A stretch of 64,000 nt of DNA from assembly GCA_021014325.1 (NCBI GenBank), contig JAJGQC010000670.1, positions 1 to 64,000 of the forward strand. The letters are read 5' to 3'. The notes beneath the pieces are model-generated. The model searched no databases, was not told where the DNA came from, and worked only from the letters and a program-made list of their open reading frames with translations. The DNA comes from Plazaster borealis (Eukaryota; Echinodermata; Asteroidea; Forcipulatida; Labidiasteridae). The translations under genes were made by a program, and so were the position numbers. Of this stretch, positions 12,887 through 24,285 are shown one piece after another; position 1 is the stretch's first letter, and every line of letters begins with the position of its first letter.

Positions 12887-14696
12887 GGCCCTTGCTTGAC
12901 CAACTTTCCATCATAAGGTACTCCGTGAACTGAAAAGAATTAATAAGGAATTTAGCACGCTGATCTCTTCTTCAAGCAAGCAACAAAATAACTACAAATT
13001 TTAAGAACGAAGTGGAAAAATGAAAATATTTTGACACTTTGGTGGACAGGTCTGTACGGACAACATGCAAGGACAATTATTATCACCTTCATTGTTTCTC
13101 TCAGATGCTTTCCTAGTCAACGACCTAGCTTTGTCTTGCACAGGTCATTGTCCCCTCAGGAGGAATGAATCACTATTCTCTCCGTGCCCCGTTTTAAGGT
13201 GAAAGGAACCGAGACGCTCTGATGTCATTCAGAAATCGCTCAAGACGAAACGTCAATTATTTATCATTCCAGCAAAAGAAACCCTGCGGTAAAATTAATG
13301 TTTTCAATTGCTGCTCATTTTTAGCACAGTCCAGAAGGTTTACATACGTGAGTGCAATTTATTTTGTTCAGTGTCAGTACATCTGCTACACTACGCCTTT
13401 GCACGTTGTATTGCAGTACAAAGTGCTACGCCAAGGAGGCATTGGTGTAACTCGAACAGCTGTTGTCTTTTTTGTTCAATCAATTTAGATATATAATTGA
13501 TCGGCGTGATACTAGTCTGAATCCATGTGCAGCACTAGTTGAATGGTTCATTGATTTAGTCTTGACCTTTAGTTCTGGTTGATAAAGATTTGTATTGACA
13601 TGTTTAGATGAGGTGTGTTACATGTATGTCTACATTAAACTGTGTGTTGTGTATGAAGCAGTGCTCACCCTTAACACTAGCCGGGCGTAATGTCTCGTAA
13701 AACTGCTACGGAATAGTATAACACCACTTCAACTTGCCCTTTGGGATGCTGAAAACTGTGCAACTTAAATGTGTAAAATGCTCATATATCTTCCTTTTCA
13801 GATGTGCATAATCAATTTGTTTAATGTGTTCATAATGTATTTTTGAGTGTGTGAATGTAACTTCATTTGAGCATTAAACTGAAACGCAACAACCAAAACG
13901 CAACAATTAAAATAACTAGTTTGACAATTTCATTAAATTAAAAACAAATTAAACCTGAATATTGGATTACTCCTCAAGGACATTTATGAATATTGTCAAA
14001 CAGTTGCAAGCCTGAAAAAAGGGTCAAATTTCACACATTTTTGAATTAATTTGTGAAAAAAGTCCACTCTTACTGAAGCTGAAGTATGCATGCTTTCTCC
14101 CAAGGATTCTAATTAAACCCTTCCCCGGAGGGTTAAGTGTACAGAACAAAAGGAATGTCCAGAGAGTGACTGCAACACAGAGCTGTGTGTGTATCTGTGT
14201 GTCTCACTGATGAGTCTGGCAACGAGAGAGCGTAAAAAATGCAGCACATTGCATACACGTAGTTGTCTCATCATTACTCATGGGAGCCATTAAGAAATAT
14301 TCCATCTAATATTCAATGCATGAAGAGGCAAATTAAATAGGTTTTTTATCATATGGGACTTAAAGGTAGGGTCATAGATTGGTAAATACTCTAAAACTTA
14401 ATGACCATAAAGACTTACTTGGTGAGAAGCACTGCAGCTGTTGATAGTATAAACTATTTTGAGAAAGGATTCCCTTTTGAAGTAGTACGGTATGGAAAAA
14501 TGTTCACCAAAAAACATTTGAATCTGAGAACGATTCATGCATGAAACGTTTCTCAGATTTCTGAGGGTTGGTCCGTTGGTGTATGTTTGTTCATTGTTAA
14601 ACTGTTAAAGTGCTTGCATATATGCAGTATTTCCTTTTTTGTGGGGGGGGATGAGTGTTAAACTTTCAAGCACAGTTTGTTTTGTTTCTGTTGCGT

Positions 14697-14730
14697 TTGT
14701 TTGTTTGTTTGTTGTTTGTTTGTTTGTTTG
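14697..14730 (+). repeat. TTTG microsatellite
   Basis: About eight TTTG units with one interruption, upstream of the TBC1D16 gene. Confidence 0.8.
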
Positions 14731-15664
14731 GGGGTTTTCCAGCTCACACAGTTCAGGTTCACAGTGATCTTACTTGCTCACTTCACTTCAAAGGAATCAC
14801 AATTATTTTTAAGAAAGAATACATGGATGTAGATTTTGATGAGCAAAGGGAGTAAAAAAAAAAACTTCACATGCAAGACTGTGGTCTGAGGTGAGCTTTA
14901 AGCCAGTGACAAACAAGTGAAAGGCAGGGAGAGAAATACACTACTAGTCCAGCTGATCCCCCATTTTATTTTGTTTAGTATAGCTCTTTTTTGTTCTTGA
15001 AAAGAAGACTGTTGATCATAAGAGAAAGACCATCCAAATTTATGTAGTTTATTACAGTAAGTATACAATCCCTTTTACAAAAGTCTAAGGGTGAAAACAT
15101 TAATGATGTTATACCCTCTGTGCATTATACATATGTGATGAGTGGGTTTTTTTAGATTTATTGTAATTCAGTCTTAATGGCTTGATGATTCAGACTCATG
15201 GGGGGTGAGTACCTCTATCCACAGGGGTGTAGTATTTTCTAAGTTGATCCTTTGAACTGATTTGAAATGCAATGAAAATCAATGGGACTATCTGGAAGGA
15301 TTGGGTAAATTTCAGATAAAATTGAAAGTTATGCACTAATTAGTGGTTTTGCTGAGAGCTAACAGTACATATGTACATACTACTTTCTTTTTATTTTGTT
15401 TATTACCTGGTATTTTTCTTTTGTAATGTTGTGCCAGTGAAAATAAATAAACAATAACAAAATGAGTGATTTTTTTCGCTTATGGTAAAACAGAGCTATG
15501 AAATGGAGGCCAGTACTAGTTTGTCTGAAGTGAACTTTATATTTGTTGTTTGTGTGTTATGTGTGTTTTCCAACAGCTCAAAATACACTAGCAAAATAAA
15601 TATGATATTTATGTGAACTGAAGATTTCAAGTTCTGTTGGTGACATGTATGCACAATAGCACTT

Positions 15665-15816
15665 TAGACTTTATGCATTGATTGAGGTAAACCGATGACG
15701 AAACAATAGAACTGCACAGATTTGTACGCGCGCGCACTGGATTGGTCAATAAAGAACCTCCTTGACCTCTCGACGAGGGGGGCCTACTCAAATGATGTCA
15801 TATGCATAAAGGTCTA
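15665..15816. mobile_element. MITE with AGACCTTATGCAT-type ends
   Basis: Ends TAGACTTTATGCATTGA and TCATATGCATAAAGGTCTA are inverted copies around about 120 bp. Family members lie at 34861-35030, 37493-37667 and 62436-62593, with a diverged one at about 28781-29060. A single end (GACGTAGATGCACAAGGTCT) also appears in the TBC1D16 triplicated unit (22722, 23422, 24125). Confidence 0.65.
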
Positions 15817-16126
15817 TTTTAAGTTGTATTTTTTAAGGATTGCTTTTCCATGTATTGATTCTGCAAATATCTACAAAAGTCAAACCAAACTTGTGGGTAG
15901 ATGTACAGTATGGTCATGACGATCTGGTTATAAACCTGTAGCCTTATATTTTGAGACTAACACTCACCAATGGTCTGCTTTCTTTTTGTGTTTTTGTATA
16001 GTAGGAGAGACGAATCAGCAGAACTCTAATCTCAACATGAGGTTGACATCATTGAGTAAATCCCAGCACCCCAACCAGGGTGATCTCATTTGCTGTCATC
16101 GAAACCTCCTGTCTCGTCCAACCGCC

Positions 16127-17495
16127 ATGTCTTTCTTGCTCAAAAGTTCAGCGATTTCCTCGCATCTCAGACCCCGAGTATGTCAGAGCGCCCGCTGGAC
16201 GGTGAGATCATCTACTGCAAGAACAACGCCTGCGTTCACCCTCCGTCCAATCTAGCTAAAACAGCTGAACACTACCCAGGTTACTCACCCTTAGGTCCCA
16301 AGGTAATGGACACAAGGTTTCCTCCTTGATCCTCACCTGGATCCCAAACTCCTCTCTGGATAAACCAAGGAGGCGCTCCCCAAGGAGCTCCTCTGAGACC
16401 TCCCCGGTCAAAGATACAGGAGGCAAGACAAATGTTCAAGAGCACCTAGGTCAGGAGGCTGATGGTATGGATGCCTCTGCTGAACAACTTCCTGTTGATG
16501 CTGGTTCAACAAATCATAATGATGACAGTTGGAAGGAAGTGCCGAACACATCTTCACAAGCTAATCAGGATTCTAGATTTGAAATTGATGCAGGGAGGTC
16601 CTTGGAAGCTGACCAAAGCACTGTGGAACAAAATGGCATTGTGTCTGGAGACAGTTGCGATGACAAGGAAGATTACGCTCCCTTGAAGACCGTTGACAAA
16701 CAAGATGATGACAAAGGTGTTGATGAAACAAATAACACTGACCCCCAGAGTTCTGTCTCTCAAAAACAAGATGGCACTCGAAGAGCAAGCAATCACAGCG
16801 GCTCATCGGAGAGTGACAGCATCTCAACAGACGCCCAGCTGGCCCTCCTTCTAGGAGACAAAACCAGTCACAAAGAGCTAGAGAGGCCCCGGGATCTCAT
16901 GGTAGGCCCATCAAACATGCAGAACAACTCCAACAACAAAGCCAAGGATGAAAGCCTCAGCTCCGCCTCTTCCAACCCAAGCTCCTTGCCATCGCCACTC
17001 CGAAGCCTGATGAGAGATCAGATGATCAGGGACATGCAAGACTTAGACTCTGAGGATTGTGGGGCTAGCGTTTCTTCCTCTACCACCCCTACCACATCCA
17101 ACCCTGACCCTGGCTCCCTCCTCCAGCCCTGGGAATGAACCCTTTGACCCCTTCATGCCCCTCTATAACCAGAACACGCCCATCACTTATATCTCCTGCC
17201 AGCCCCTTGTCACTCATAATCTGACCTTCCTGACAACTCAATTGAGTACATCTCCTTAGGATCCAAATCGCCGCACATGACTCCCAAGGAGCAGCTGTGT
17301 GGCGTGTTCTCAGTCGACCTGAGCCAGATGAGGTCTCTGAGGGTCTTCTTTAGCAGTGAGAACAGCACCAGCGGTCAGCTGGTCATCGCCAGCCAGGAGA
17401 GCCAGTACAAGATCCTTCACTTCCACCACGGCGGCCTGGAACGTCTGACTGAGGTGTTTGAACATTGGAGGTGCTGTATCAAACAGAGGAGTAAG
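16127..17495 (+). CDS. TBC1D16: TBC1D16 first coding exon (N-terminal and pre-TBC region)
   Basis: This exon begins after a 3' splice site at 16000-16001 (T-rich tract, then TATAG), so about 125 bases of 5' UTR precede the ATG at 16127, which sits in a good context (CCGCCATG). The N-terminus resembles the human MS..LL..S.SDL start only if one A is restored in the AAAA run near 16143; the alternative start is the ATG at 16180 in MSERPLDGEII. A serine- and acid-rich linker fills roughly residues 85-340, and a conserved block (CGVFSVDL to HHGGLERL) follows near the 3' end. The frame changes near 16313, 17115 and 17215. With these corrected the exon is 1371 bases, exactly 457 codons, and ends in phase 0 at an AAG|GTGAGA donor. 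Confidence 0.8.
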
Positions 17496-20400
17496 GTGAG
17501 ACAGAAGTGTTAGAATCTCTTCCTTTTTGTGGCGTGTCGTGGCCGAGCAGATAAGAACACCGAACTTCAAGCTCTGGTGTTTCTGATCAGCAGAGTGTGG
17601 GTTCGAATCCCAGTCGTGACACTTGTGTCCTTAAGCAAGACACTTAACCACATGCTTCGTCCTTCGGATGGGACGTAAAGCCGTTGGTCCTGTGTGTTGT
17701 GTAATGCACGTAAAAGAACCCAGTGCACTTATCGTAATGAGAAGGGGTTCGCCCCGGTGTTCCTGGTCTGATCGGCAGCATATATTGCGCCACAGCACCT
17801 TGTAAACCATTGCATGGTGCTATAAATGACTAGGCCTCATACTTCAAACATACCTCCACATATACCTTGCAGGAAAAATTTGTAGTCCCAGCGCTTTGCA
17901 TCCTCTGGTAAAAGGCGCTATATAAATGTCATGTTAATTTTATTGAGAATTAAAACTTAGGCCGTATCTGAATTAGCGGCTACAGCTATGGCTGTGACTG
18001 TTGCTAAGGGCGTCCTATACTTCAATGCATGATGATGGGGCAATCCAGCCGTAGCCAAAGCTGTGGCCACAAAATCAGACACGGCCCCACTCAAACAAAA
18101 AGTTAAAAATTTACCAGGGATTTTATGCATGCCCATGCATGAGTTATATCACCCACTGTTGATTTGCCTTGTTTGCAATTGGGTATCTGACAATTAGCAT
18201 GGAAGAATTTTGCAGCGCCTGGCTTTATTGAGAGATCATTTTTTTTACAAACCGCAGAGACATAGATTGCTGTCTACTGGAAAACAAGGGGGGGGTCCCC
18301 ACAGGGCTGATTTGTGGTTTCATAGAAATATATGATGACGGTAACAATAACAGATGTTTCTTAATGAATGGCCCACCTACAGAGTAAACTTGCCAGGGAC
18401 AGCAACCACCTGTACCACAAGTTTACCATCCTCCAGTCCCGCATGAAGCCATCCGATTGTCACCCAGAGGAGGGCGTGTATGACGAGGTATCGGAGGAGA
18501 TGTGGTGGTCGTATCTCAACGACAGAGGGCAGGTTGAGGACAACTATGATCTCAGAAAGGTAACCCCTAGAGCTTCACCGAGGTCATCCAAGTTCAAAGT
18601 TGGGATTTGTTGTGGTTCGTTGATCACTCTGCAGCCAAACAGACCATGCTTGCCATGGCACCACAGGGCTCGAATTTGGGGGGGGAAATCCACAAGACCA
18701 CAGGATTTGTAGCTCAAAATGTTTTCTGGACCAGAAATCGTTTAACAAGACCAGAATTAAAATGAGAAGAAAATAAAATTGTGACAGAGTTTAACATGCA
18801 GTTAATTGTTTTTATTTTAACAAGCACTAATACTGTAAGATTTGTCTCATTTGTGGTTATCGGTGTTAAGTATTGTTTCAGTACTCAATAGAATCAAAAG
18901 ATATATCAGACTCAAAGGTCATTGGATCTTGATTTGTTTTTGTTCAAGATATTACACAGTGAGGTGTTGCTATTGAATTGAAAAACACAAGACTGACAGA
19001 TCCGGTCACGAGTTCACTGGCCCGACAGAAAAATCACTGGCCTCGGACCTGCGGTCCAGTGTATAATTCGAGCCCTGCACCAAATGTACTTATTTATCAG
19101 CGCACACAGTTTTGATTGTTGCATTAAATCATTTATTTGACACTAGCGGTTGCATTTTTTTGTTTATGGAAACTAATATTGCAGTAACAATACTCTTCTA
19201 ATATGCTGACAAAGAATACGGTATTTGGAAGTTATTGAAAATGAAAAGCTTCCTTGCGGAACTGAAGACTTGATTTGCATATCTAGGTTTTGGGGGCTTT
19301 TTTCCTTTCTTTAAAACTGGTTTCAGATGGGGTAAATTGACCAGGATAATTGGTTGATAAAATGAATAAATGAAAACAAACACAATATTGTCTATCATAA
19401 AAGACAATTTATATTTAATGATAAGGGCTTTGTGATGCTCGTGGATAAACTGCTGTATAAAAACTAGTTAATATTATTATTATTAGTTATTATTCTCATT
19501 TGAATTGGAAGTTGATAAAAAAAACCTCACCCAATATGTTAAGTCAAACAACAGCCCATCTGCACTCAAACCATTGTAATGTGGTGTACATATCAGGTCT
19601 TGAATTCATAGCTAATACTGGAACATAACTGTTTTTGTTTTGTTGGTGGTTTTTTTTCCTTGTTTATACTTAATAGCAAAATTTTTAGGAAGAGGTTTGA
19701 ATTAAAATATGGATAAGTAAATCTTTAATGAGTGTGATTGACAAAAACCATTGGACTGCTGAACTTTTTGTTTGTAAGGTACATGTAATACTGGCTAAAT
19801 GTACTCACAGAGGCCTGTGGTCTGGGGCCAATTTCAGAGCTGCATAAGCAGAAAAACATTGCTTAACAATTTTCTGTTAAGCAAACATGAGCAGGATACC
19901 AAGGGACAAGGTATTTTGGTTGGTAATTTTGGTAAGCACTATTTTGTTATAGTTAGCTACATTTTGTGCCTAAGCAGCTCTATGAAATTGGGCCCAGGTG
20001 AGTATTTCAAGTCTGGTTATACCTTAATTGACCTATGGGCACATATTATTTGTCAATGATTTTCAGGCCATTTTCTTTGGAGGTATCGATGAGTACCTTC
20101 GCCGTGAGATCTGGCCGTTCCTCCTCCACTACTTTGCCTTTGATTCCACCCTAGAAGAGCGTAATGCCCAAAGAGGAGAGAAAAGGGAGGAGTATGAAGC
20201 AATCAAGCGGAAAAGATAGGTAGTGACGCCCAAATGGGGGTATAAAAGGGTTGCTGTAGGTGTGCATTCTTCTACTACACCTCTGAAGCACCCAAAGAGG
20301 GTACTTGATGGAATACGAAGCCTTCAAGCAGAGAAGGTGGTTGGTGACGCTCAAATGTGGGTAAACGGTTGTAAAGGGGTGCTTTAGGTGTGCATTCTTC

Positions 20401-23400
20401 TGCTACACCTTTGAAGCAAAGGAGGGTACATAATGGAATACGAAACCTTCAAGCAGAGAAGGTGGGTGGTGACGCTCTAATGAGGGTGAGGGGGGAAGGG
20501 GTGCTTTAGGTGTGCCTCTGGAGCGTCCAAAGAAAGTGCATTATGGAATAAGCCTCCTAGCAGAAAAGGGAGGCGGTTACGCTCAAATGGGGGAAAATAG
20601 GTAAACGGGTGCTTTAGGTGTGCCTTCCCGACTACACCTCTGAAGCACTCAAAGAAGGTACATGATGGATAGTAAAGCCTTCAAGCAGAAAAGGTGGATA
20701 GTGATGCCCAAATGAGGGTAAATGGGTATAAAGGGGGGCTTTAGGTGTGCCTTTCCCGACTACACCTTTGATCCACTTAAAAAGGGGACATGACGGAATA
20801 TGAAACTCTCAAGCAGAAGGTGTGAGTAATGATGTCCAAAGAGACTTTTTATGGTGGAGAGGGGAACGGTGCACTTGGAGTATTTTTATTAAACCTTTGA
20901 AGAGCCCAGAGAGGGTACAGAAAGTACCCAGACCCAGAAAGGGTACAGAAAGTACCCAGACCCAGAGAGGGTACAGAAAGTACCCAGACCCAGAGAGGGT
21001 ACAGAAAGTACCCAGACGCAGAGAGGGTACAGAAGGTACCCAGACCCAGAGAGGGTACATTGTAGCTTTAATAAATATGAACAATACAGGGCAATTATGT
21101 GTGTTTATTTTGAAAGGTTGACATTGAGTGAGGAAGACCAGGAGGTATTTTGGCGTAATGTTCAGTGTACCGTAGACAAGGACGTGGTACGGACGGATAG
21201 AAGTCATCCCTACTTCAAGGGTGACAACAACCCTAATATTGACATCATGAGGTAGGTCAGAACATTTGGGCTTTTTCCAAACTCTCTACAAGATTAAAAA
21301 CAAAAAAACTGCTCTCATTAATTGTTTTAAAGGTATTATACCGGATTGGTAGAGCTGACAAAATAGTCACAGACAGTGTGCATGTTTTGGTGTGATCAAC
21401 CATTTACATGAAATAAAAAACCTGTGAAAATTTGGGCTTAATCCCTTGTGTGAGTCAGGAGAAAATGGTGAAAAACCATGCGTAATTTTCAGCATGTAAA
21501 CACATTGTCCCAACACACACACTGACAACACCAGAACTTTGAGTCTGGTGCACTAAACCGCTCAGCCGTGATACTCTGCACTATAATATTTTTTGCTATA
21601 GATAATACTTGCTCATTTAATTATCAGGTTTTTGAAAACAAATTAGAGAAGGAATCTGTCCCATACCAAGGACGATGCAATTATGGTCCAGGGCACAAGT
21701 GCAACCAGAACCTGAACAACACCTGGGCCCAATTTCATACAGCTGCTTAAGCACAAGGAGTAGCTAAGCACAACATAATTATGCTTACCAGTATATGGTT
21801 ACCAGCTAAAATATGATGTAGCATGTACAATATAAAACTGGTATCCTGCTTGGTTTTGCTTAGCAGAATATTGTTAAGCATAATTCTCTGCTTAAGCAGC
21901 TGTATGAACCTGGGCCCACACCTTGAGCCCGGCGCACTAGACTCCACTTTTTCATGAGATTACTCCATACAAATCTTAACAACTGTTTCATGTAGGGAAT
22001 TTTCAAATCTTACAACTCTGGTGTTAAAAAAAACAAATAATCAAGAATTTGAACTTGGCTGTAGGGATGTTTTACTGAACTTTGCCATCTACAAGCCGGC
22101 CATGGGTTACACCCAGGGCATGTCAGACCTTCTCGCCCCTGTTCTCGCCGAGCTTCAGGATGAGGCAGACGCTTCTGGTGTTTTGTTGGCCTCATGGACA
22201 ATATTATCTTCGTCAGCTCGCCAAAGGATGAAGATATGGAAAAGCAGCTGGCAAGTATTATTTTGATGATTGTTGAAATGTTGATCATAATGACATTATG
22301 TCCTCCTGCTGTCAGCGTAGAAGAAAACGATGAGAAAATAAAATTAGCCGTTGCCAACTGCTTACCAACCAAAAGGACCTATGGTATAAATGCAAAAAAG
22401 TTAATGGCCTGACGCTTTGACCCTAGCAGAGTCTTTCTTGAAGGCTGAAACTTTTACCGTTTTTTCCTTATACCTTGTGAACTAACACGGTCCGCCATTT
22501 TGTAGAACCATATTTTTGATTCAACAAAATTGTGTACCGTGTTAGTTAACAAAGGGAAAGGAAAAGCACACAATTTTTAGGACTATTTGTGTGGATCATT
22601 ATATTCTACTCTTAAAACATCTTTCAAACCATATTCGTTTCATGATAAATGCTTTCAGACGCTTTATAGCCCAAAGCGCCCAATCCAAGGTAACGTGTCC
22701 CTTTAAAAGCTTGTATGCGATATGTGACGTAGATGCACAAGGTCTATAGAATAAGCCTGTGATGAATGTGTGGTTTTGCTTTCATTATTCCAGGGTTATT
22801 TGAAGGCCTTGATGAAGCTGATGTTACCTGATTTCTGGAGTCATCTTCTCACACTCAATGATGCCATGGATCTTCTCTTCTGTCACCGGTATGTAAGAGT
22901 CTCATCTTCGTTATTAACCCTACTGTCTGACCATTTAATATCCTCCACTGTGGCTCTGAATAGTAGATGAAGTACGCCAGCCTGCTTTATGATATCATGT
23001 GGTGAATGTGTCTATACAGTACACAGTTAACCCTCCTACTGTCTGACCATTTAATATCATCCACTGTGGCTCTGAATAGTAGATGAAGTATGCCAGCCTG
23101 CTTTATGATATCATGTGGTGAATGCATCTATACAGTACACAGTTAACCCTCCTACTGTCTGACCATTTAATATCGCCATCGCCATCGCCATCTTGAAATA
23201 ACTTACCAGCATCCTTTTGTCAAAAGGAATTATGAACTTACAGTTCGTGAGCAACCCTGTTTCTTCAACATTCTCCAAGTTTTTGAACAAAAAAATCACT
23301 TCAGACATAAGTAAACATCTTTCAAACCATATTCGTTTCATGATAAATGCTTTCAGACGCTTTTTATAGCCCAAAGCGCCCAATCCAAGGTAACGTGTCC

Positions 23401-24285
23401 CTTTAAAAGCTTGTATGCGATATGTGACGTAGATGCACAAGGTCTATAGAATAAGCCTGTGATGAATGTGTGGTTTTGCTTTCATTATTCCAGGGTTATT
23501 TGAAGGCCTTGATGAAGCTGATGTTACCTGATTTCTGGAGTCATCTTCTCACACTCAATGATGCCATGGATCTTCTCTTCTGTCACCGGTATGTAAGAGT
23601 CTCATCTTCGTTATTAACCCTACTGTCTGACCATTTAATATCCTCCACTGTGGCTCTGAATAGTAGATGAAGTACGCCAGCCTGCTTTATGATATCATGT
23701 GGTGAATGTGTCTATACAGTACACAGTTAACCCTCCTACTGTCTGACCATTTAATATCATCCACTGTGGCTCTGAATAGTAGATGAAGTATGCCAGCCTG
23801 CTTTATGATATCATGTGGTGAATGCATCTATACAGTACACAGTTAACCCTCCTACTGTCTGACCATTTAATATCGCCATCGCCATCGCCATCTTGAAATA
23901 ACTTACCAGCATCCTTTTGTCAAAAGGAATTATGAACTTACAGTTCGTGAGCAACCCTGTTTCTTCAACATTCTCCAAGTTTTTGAACAAAAAAATCACT
24001 TCAGACATAAGTAAACATCTTTCAAACCATATTCGTTTCATGATAAATGCTTTCAGACGCTTTTTATAGCCCAAAGCGCCCAATCCAAGGTAACGTGTCC
24101 TTTAAAAGCTTGTATGCGATATGTGACGAGATGCACAAGGTCTATAGAATAAGCCTGTGATGAATGTGTGGTTTTGCTTTCATTATTCCAGGTTATTTGA
24201 AGGCCTTGATGAAGCTGATGTTACCTGATTTCTGGAGTCATCTTCTCACACTCAATGATGCCATGGATCTTCTCTTCTGTCACCG
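16127..24285 (+). CDS. TBC1D16: TBC1D16-like Rab GTPase-activating protein, multi-exon, 3' end missing
   Basis: Rab GTPase-activating protein of the TBC family; mammalian TBC1D16 is reported to act on Rab4A in endosomal recycling. Coding exons: 16127-17495, 18383-18559, 20067-20215 (atypical donor), 21117-21251, 22065-22250, 22794-22888, the last repeated at 23494-23588 and 24192-24285. Diagnostic matches to the vertebrate protein are the N-terminal LDGEIIY and VCVHPP-like block, the GVFSVDLSQMRSL and SQYKILHFHHGG blocks before the TBC domain, then the TBC domain with its arginine finger (DKDVVRTDR) and glutamine finger (GYTQGMSDL). Splice phases agree throughout: 0, 0, 2, 2, 0, 2. Five frame breaks occur (near 16143, 16313, 17115, 17215, 22171). 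About 700 residues are encoded. The last 170 or so residues of the human protein (767 aa), starting with the tryptophan after FCHR, were not found before YARS2 begins. Confidence 0.88.
17527..17945 (+). repeat. tRNA-Leu-derived SINE, full-length copy
   Basis: Head GTGGCCGAGCAGATAAGAAC with a TTCAAGCTC anticodon-loop region, a long variable arm and GGGTTCGAATCCCAGTC box B, as in tRNA-Leu. The body runs from CACTTGTGTCCTTAAGCAAG to GGCGCTATATAAATG. Other copies: 37838-38230 (+), 30965-31400 (-), partial 30455-30620 (+) and 41640-41710 (+). It lies in TBC1D16 intron 1. Confidence 0.7.
18383..18559 (+). CDS. TBC1D16: TBC1D16 exon 2
   Basis: Encodes 59 codons from SKLARDSNHLY to GQVEDNYDLRK, matching the segment of vertebrate TBC1D16 around SETHPEE..LGQVEEEYKLRK that leads into the TBC domain. 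The acceptor is CTACAG and the donor AAG|GTAACC. Both ends are phase 0 and agree with the neighbouring exons. Confidence 0.85.
18664..19077. mobile_element. AGGGCTCGAA-ended element, intact copy
   Basis: CAGGGCTCGAATTTGGG at left, TATAATTCGAGCCCTG at right, directly flanked by CACCA on both sides (possible 5-bp target duplication). No coding capacity. It is the empty-site reference for the interrupted copy at 10925-12886. Confidence 0.65.
20067..20215 (+). CDS. TBC1D16: TBC1D16 exon 3, start of the TBC domain, atypical donor
   Basis: Encodes AIFFGGIDEYLRREIWPFLL and onward to KRKR, the opening of the TBC domain. The acceptor (TTTTCAG) is normal. Homology and the phase of the next exon (which starts G TTG ACA, giving arginine then LTLSEED) place the exon end at 20215, but the intron would then begin ATAGGTAG instead of GT. 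The next GT (20220) would force an in-frame TAG. The same exon edge is copied in the tandem repeat just downstream, and several of those copies read AAG|GTGG, a normal donor. A base change, an assembly error or a rare AT-type donor could explain it. Confidence 0.75.
20194..20830 (+). repeat. TBC1D16: Tandem array of about 120-bp units derived from a TBC1D16 exon edge
   Basis: The last bases of exon 3 plus the start of its intron (GTATGAAGCAATCAAGCGG, then GTGACGCCCAAATG) recur about every 120 bp, with AAGCCTTCAAGCAGA-type starts at about 20318, 20438, 20555, 20675 and 20795, joined by TTTAGGTGTGC and CTACACCTCTGAAGCAC segments. Five diverged copies follow the exon. Each retains an exon-like end and several a GT immediately after AAG. 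Confidence 0.75.
20911..21062 (+). repeat. 28-bp minisatellite
   Basis: Five and a half copies of GGGTACAGAAAGTACCCAGA plus eight further bases, starting at 20913, 20941, 20969, 20997, 21025 and 21053. Each unit holds a GGGTAC...GTACCC palindrome. It grows out of the last 120-bp unit (AGCCCAGAGAGGGTAC) and ends 55 bases before exon 4. Confidence 0.85.
21117..21251 (+). CDS. TBC1D16: TBC1D16 exon 4 with arginine finger
   Basis: Encodes LTLSEEDQEVFWRNVQ, then the VDKDVVRTDR segment carrying the IxxDxxR-type arginine finger that TBC proteins insert into the Rab active site, and ends at NPNIDIM. The acceptor is TGAAAG and the donor ATGAG|GTAGGT (phase 2). The exon starts directly after the 28-bp minisatellite. 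Confidence 0.87.
22065..22250 (+). CDS. TBC1D16: TBC1D16 exon 5 with glutamine finger, one-base frameshift, GC donor
   Basis: Encodes DVLLNFAIYKPAMGYTQG and onward; the YTQ triplet is the YxQ glutamine finger of TBC GAPs, so both catalytic residues are intact. Near 22171 one base is missing: upstream the frame reads DEADA, and the continuation FWCFVGLMDNIIFVSS is one frame over. With the base restored the exon is 187 bases and ends in phase 0 at CAGCTG. The donor is GCAAGT, a known minor GC-AG class. It is supported because the next exon begins in phase 0 with GYLKAL, matching the human QL-LYLREL junction. Confidence 0.82.
22794..22888 (+). CDS. TBC1D16: TBC1D16 exon 6, copy 1 of 3
   Basis: A 95-bp exon encoding GYLKALMKLMLPDFWSH to LLFCHR of the TBC domain, homologous to human LYLRELL..QMLFCHRW. 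Acceptor TTCCAG, donor CACCG|GTATGT. It enters in phase 0 and leaves in phase 2, so joining two copies in one transcript would shift the frame. Confidence 0.82.
23494..23588 (+). CDS. TBC1D16: TBC1D16 exon 6, copy 2 of 3
   Basis: Identical in sequence to the 22794-22888 copy, with the same splice sites, exactly 700 bases downstream. It is part of a 0.7-kb tandem duplication. It is either an alternative exon that can replace copy 1, or a haplotype or assembly duplicate. Confidence 0.6.
24192..24285 (+). pseudogene. TBC1D16: TBC1D16 exon 6, copy 3, one base short
   Basis: Third copy of the same exon, 94 bases because one G of the CAGGG acceptor run is missing, which shifts its phase. Two further one-base deletions lie in the intron sequence just upstream relative to copies 1 and 2. 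This fits either a poorly polished copy or an early decaying one. Confidence 0.5.

Noticed and set aside
16326..17138. Treating the 270-residue open frame here as a separate gene
   Set aside because: It is the middle of TBC1D16 exon 1 between two one-base frame breaks; conserved blocks lie in the flanking frames of the same exon.
20809..21207. Opposed open frames of about 100-130 residues with PERVQKVPR or LGTFCTLSGS repeats
   Set aside because: Both translate the 28-bp minisatellite and the antisense of TBC1D16 exon 4; no independent coding evidence.
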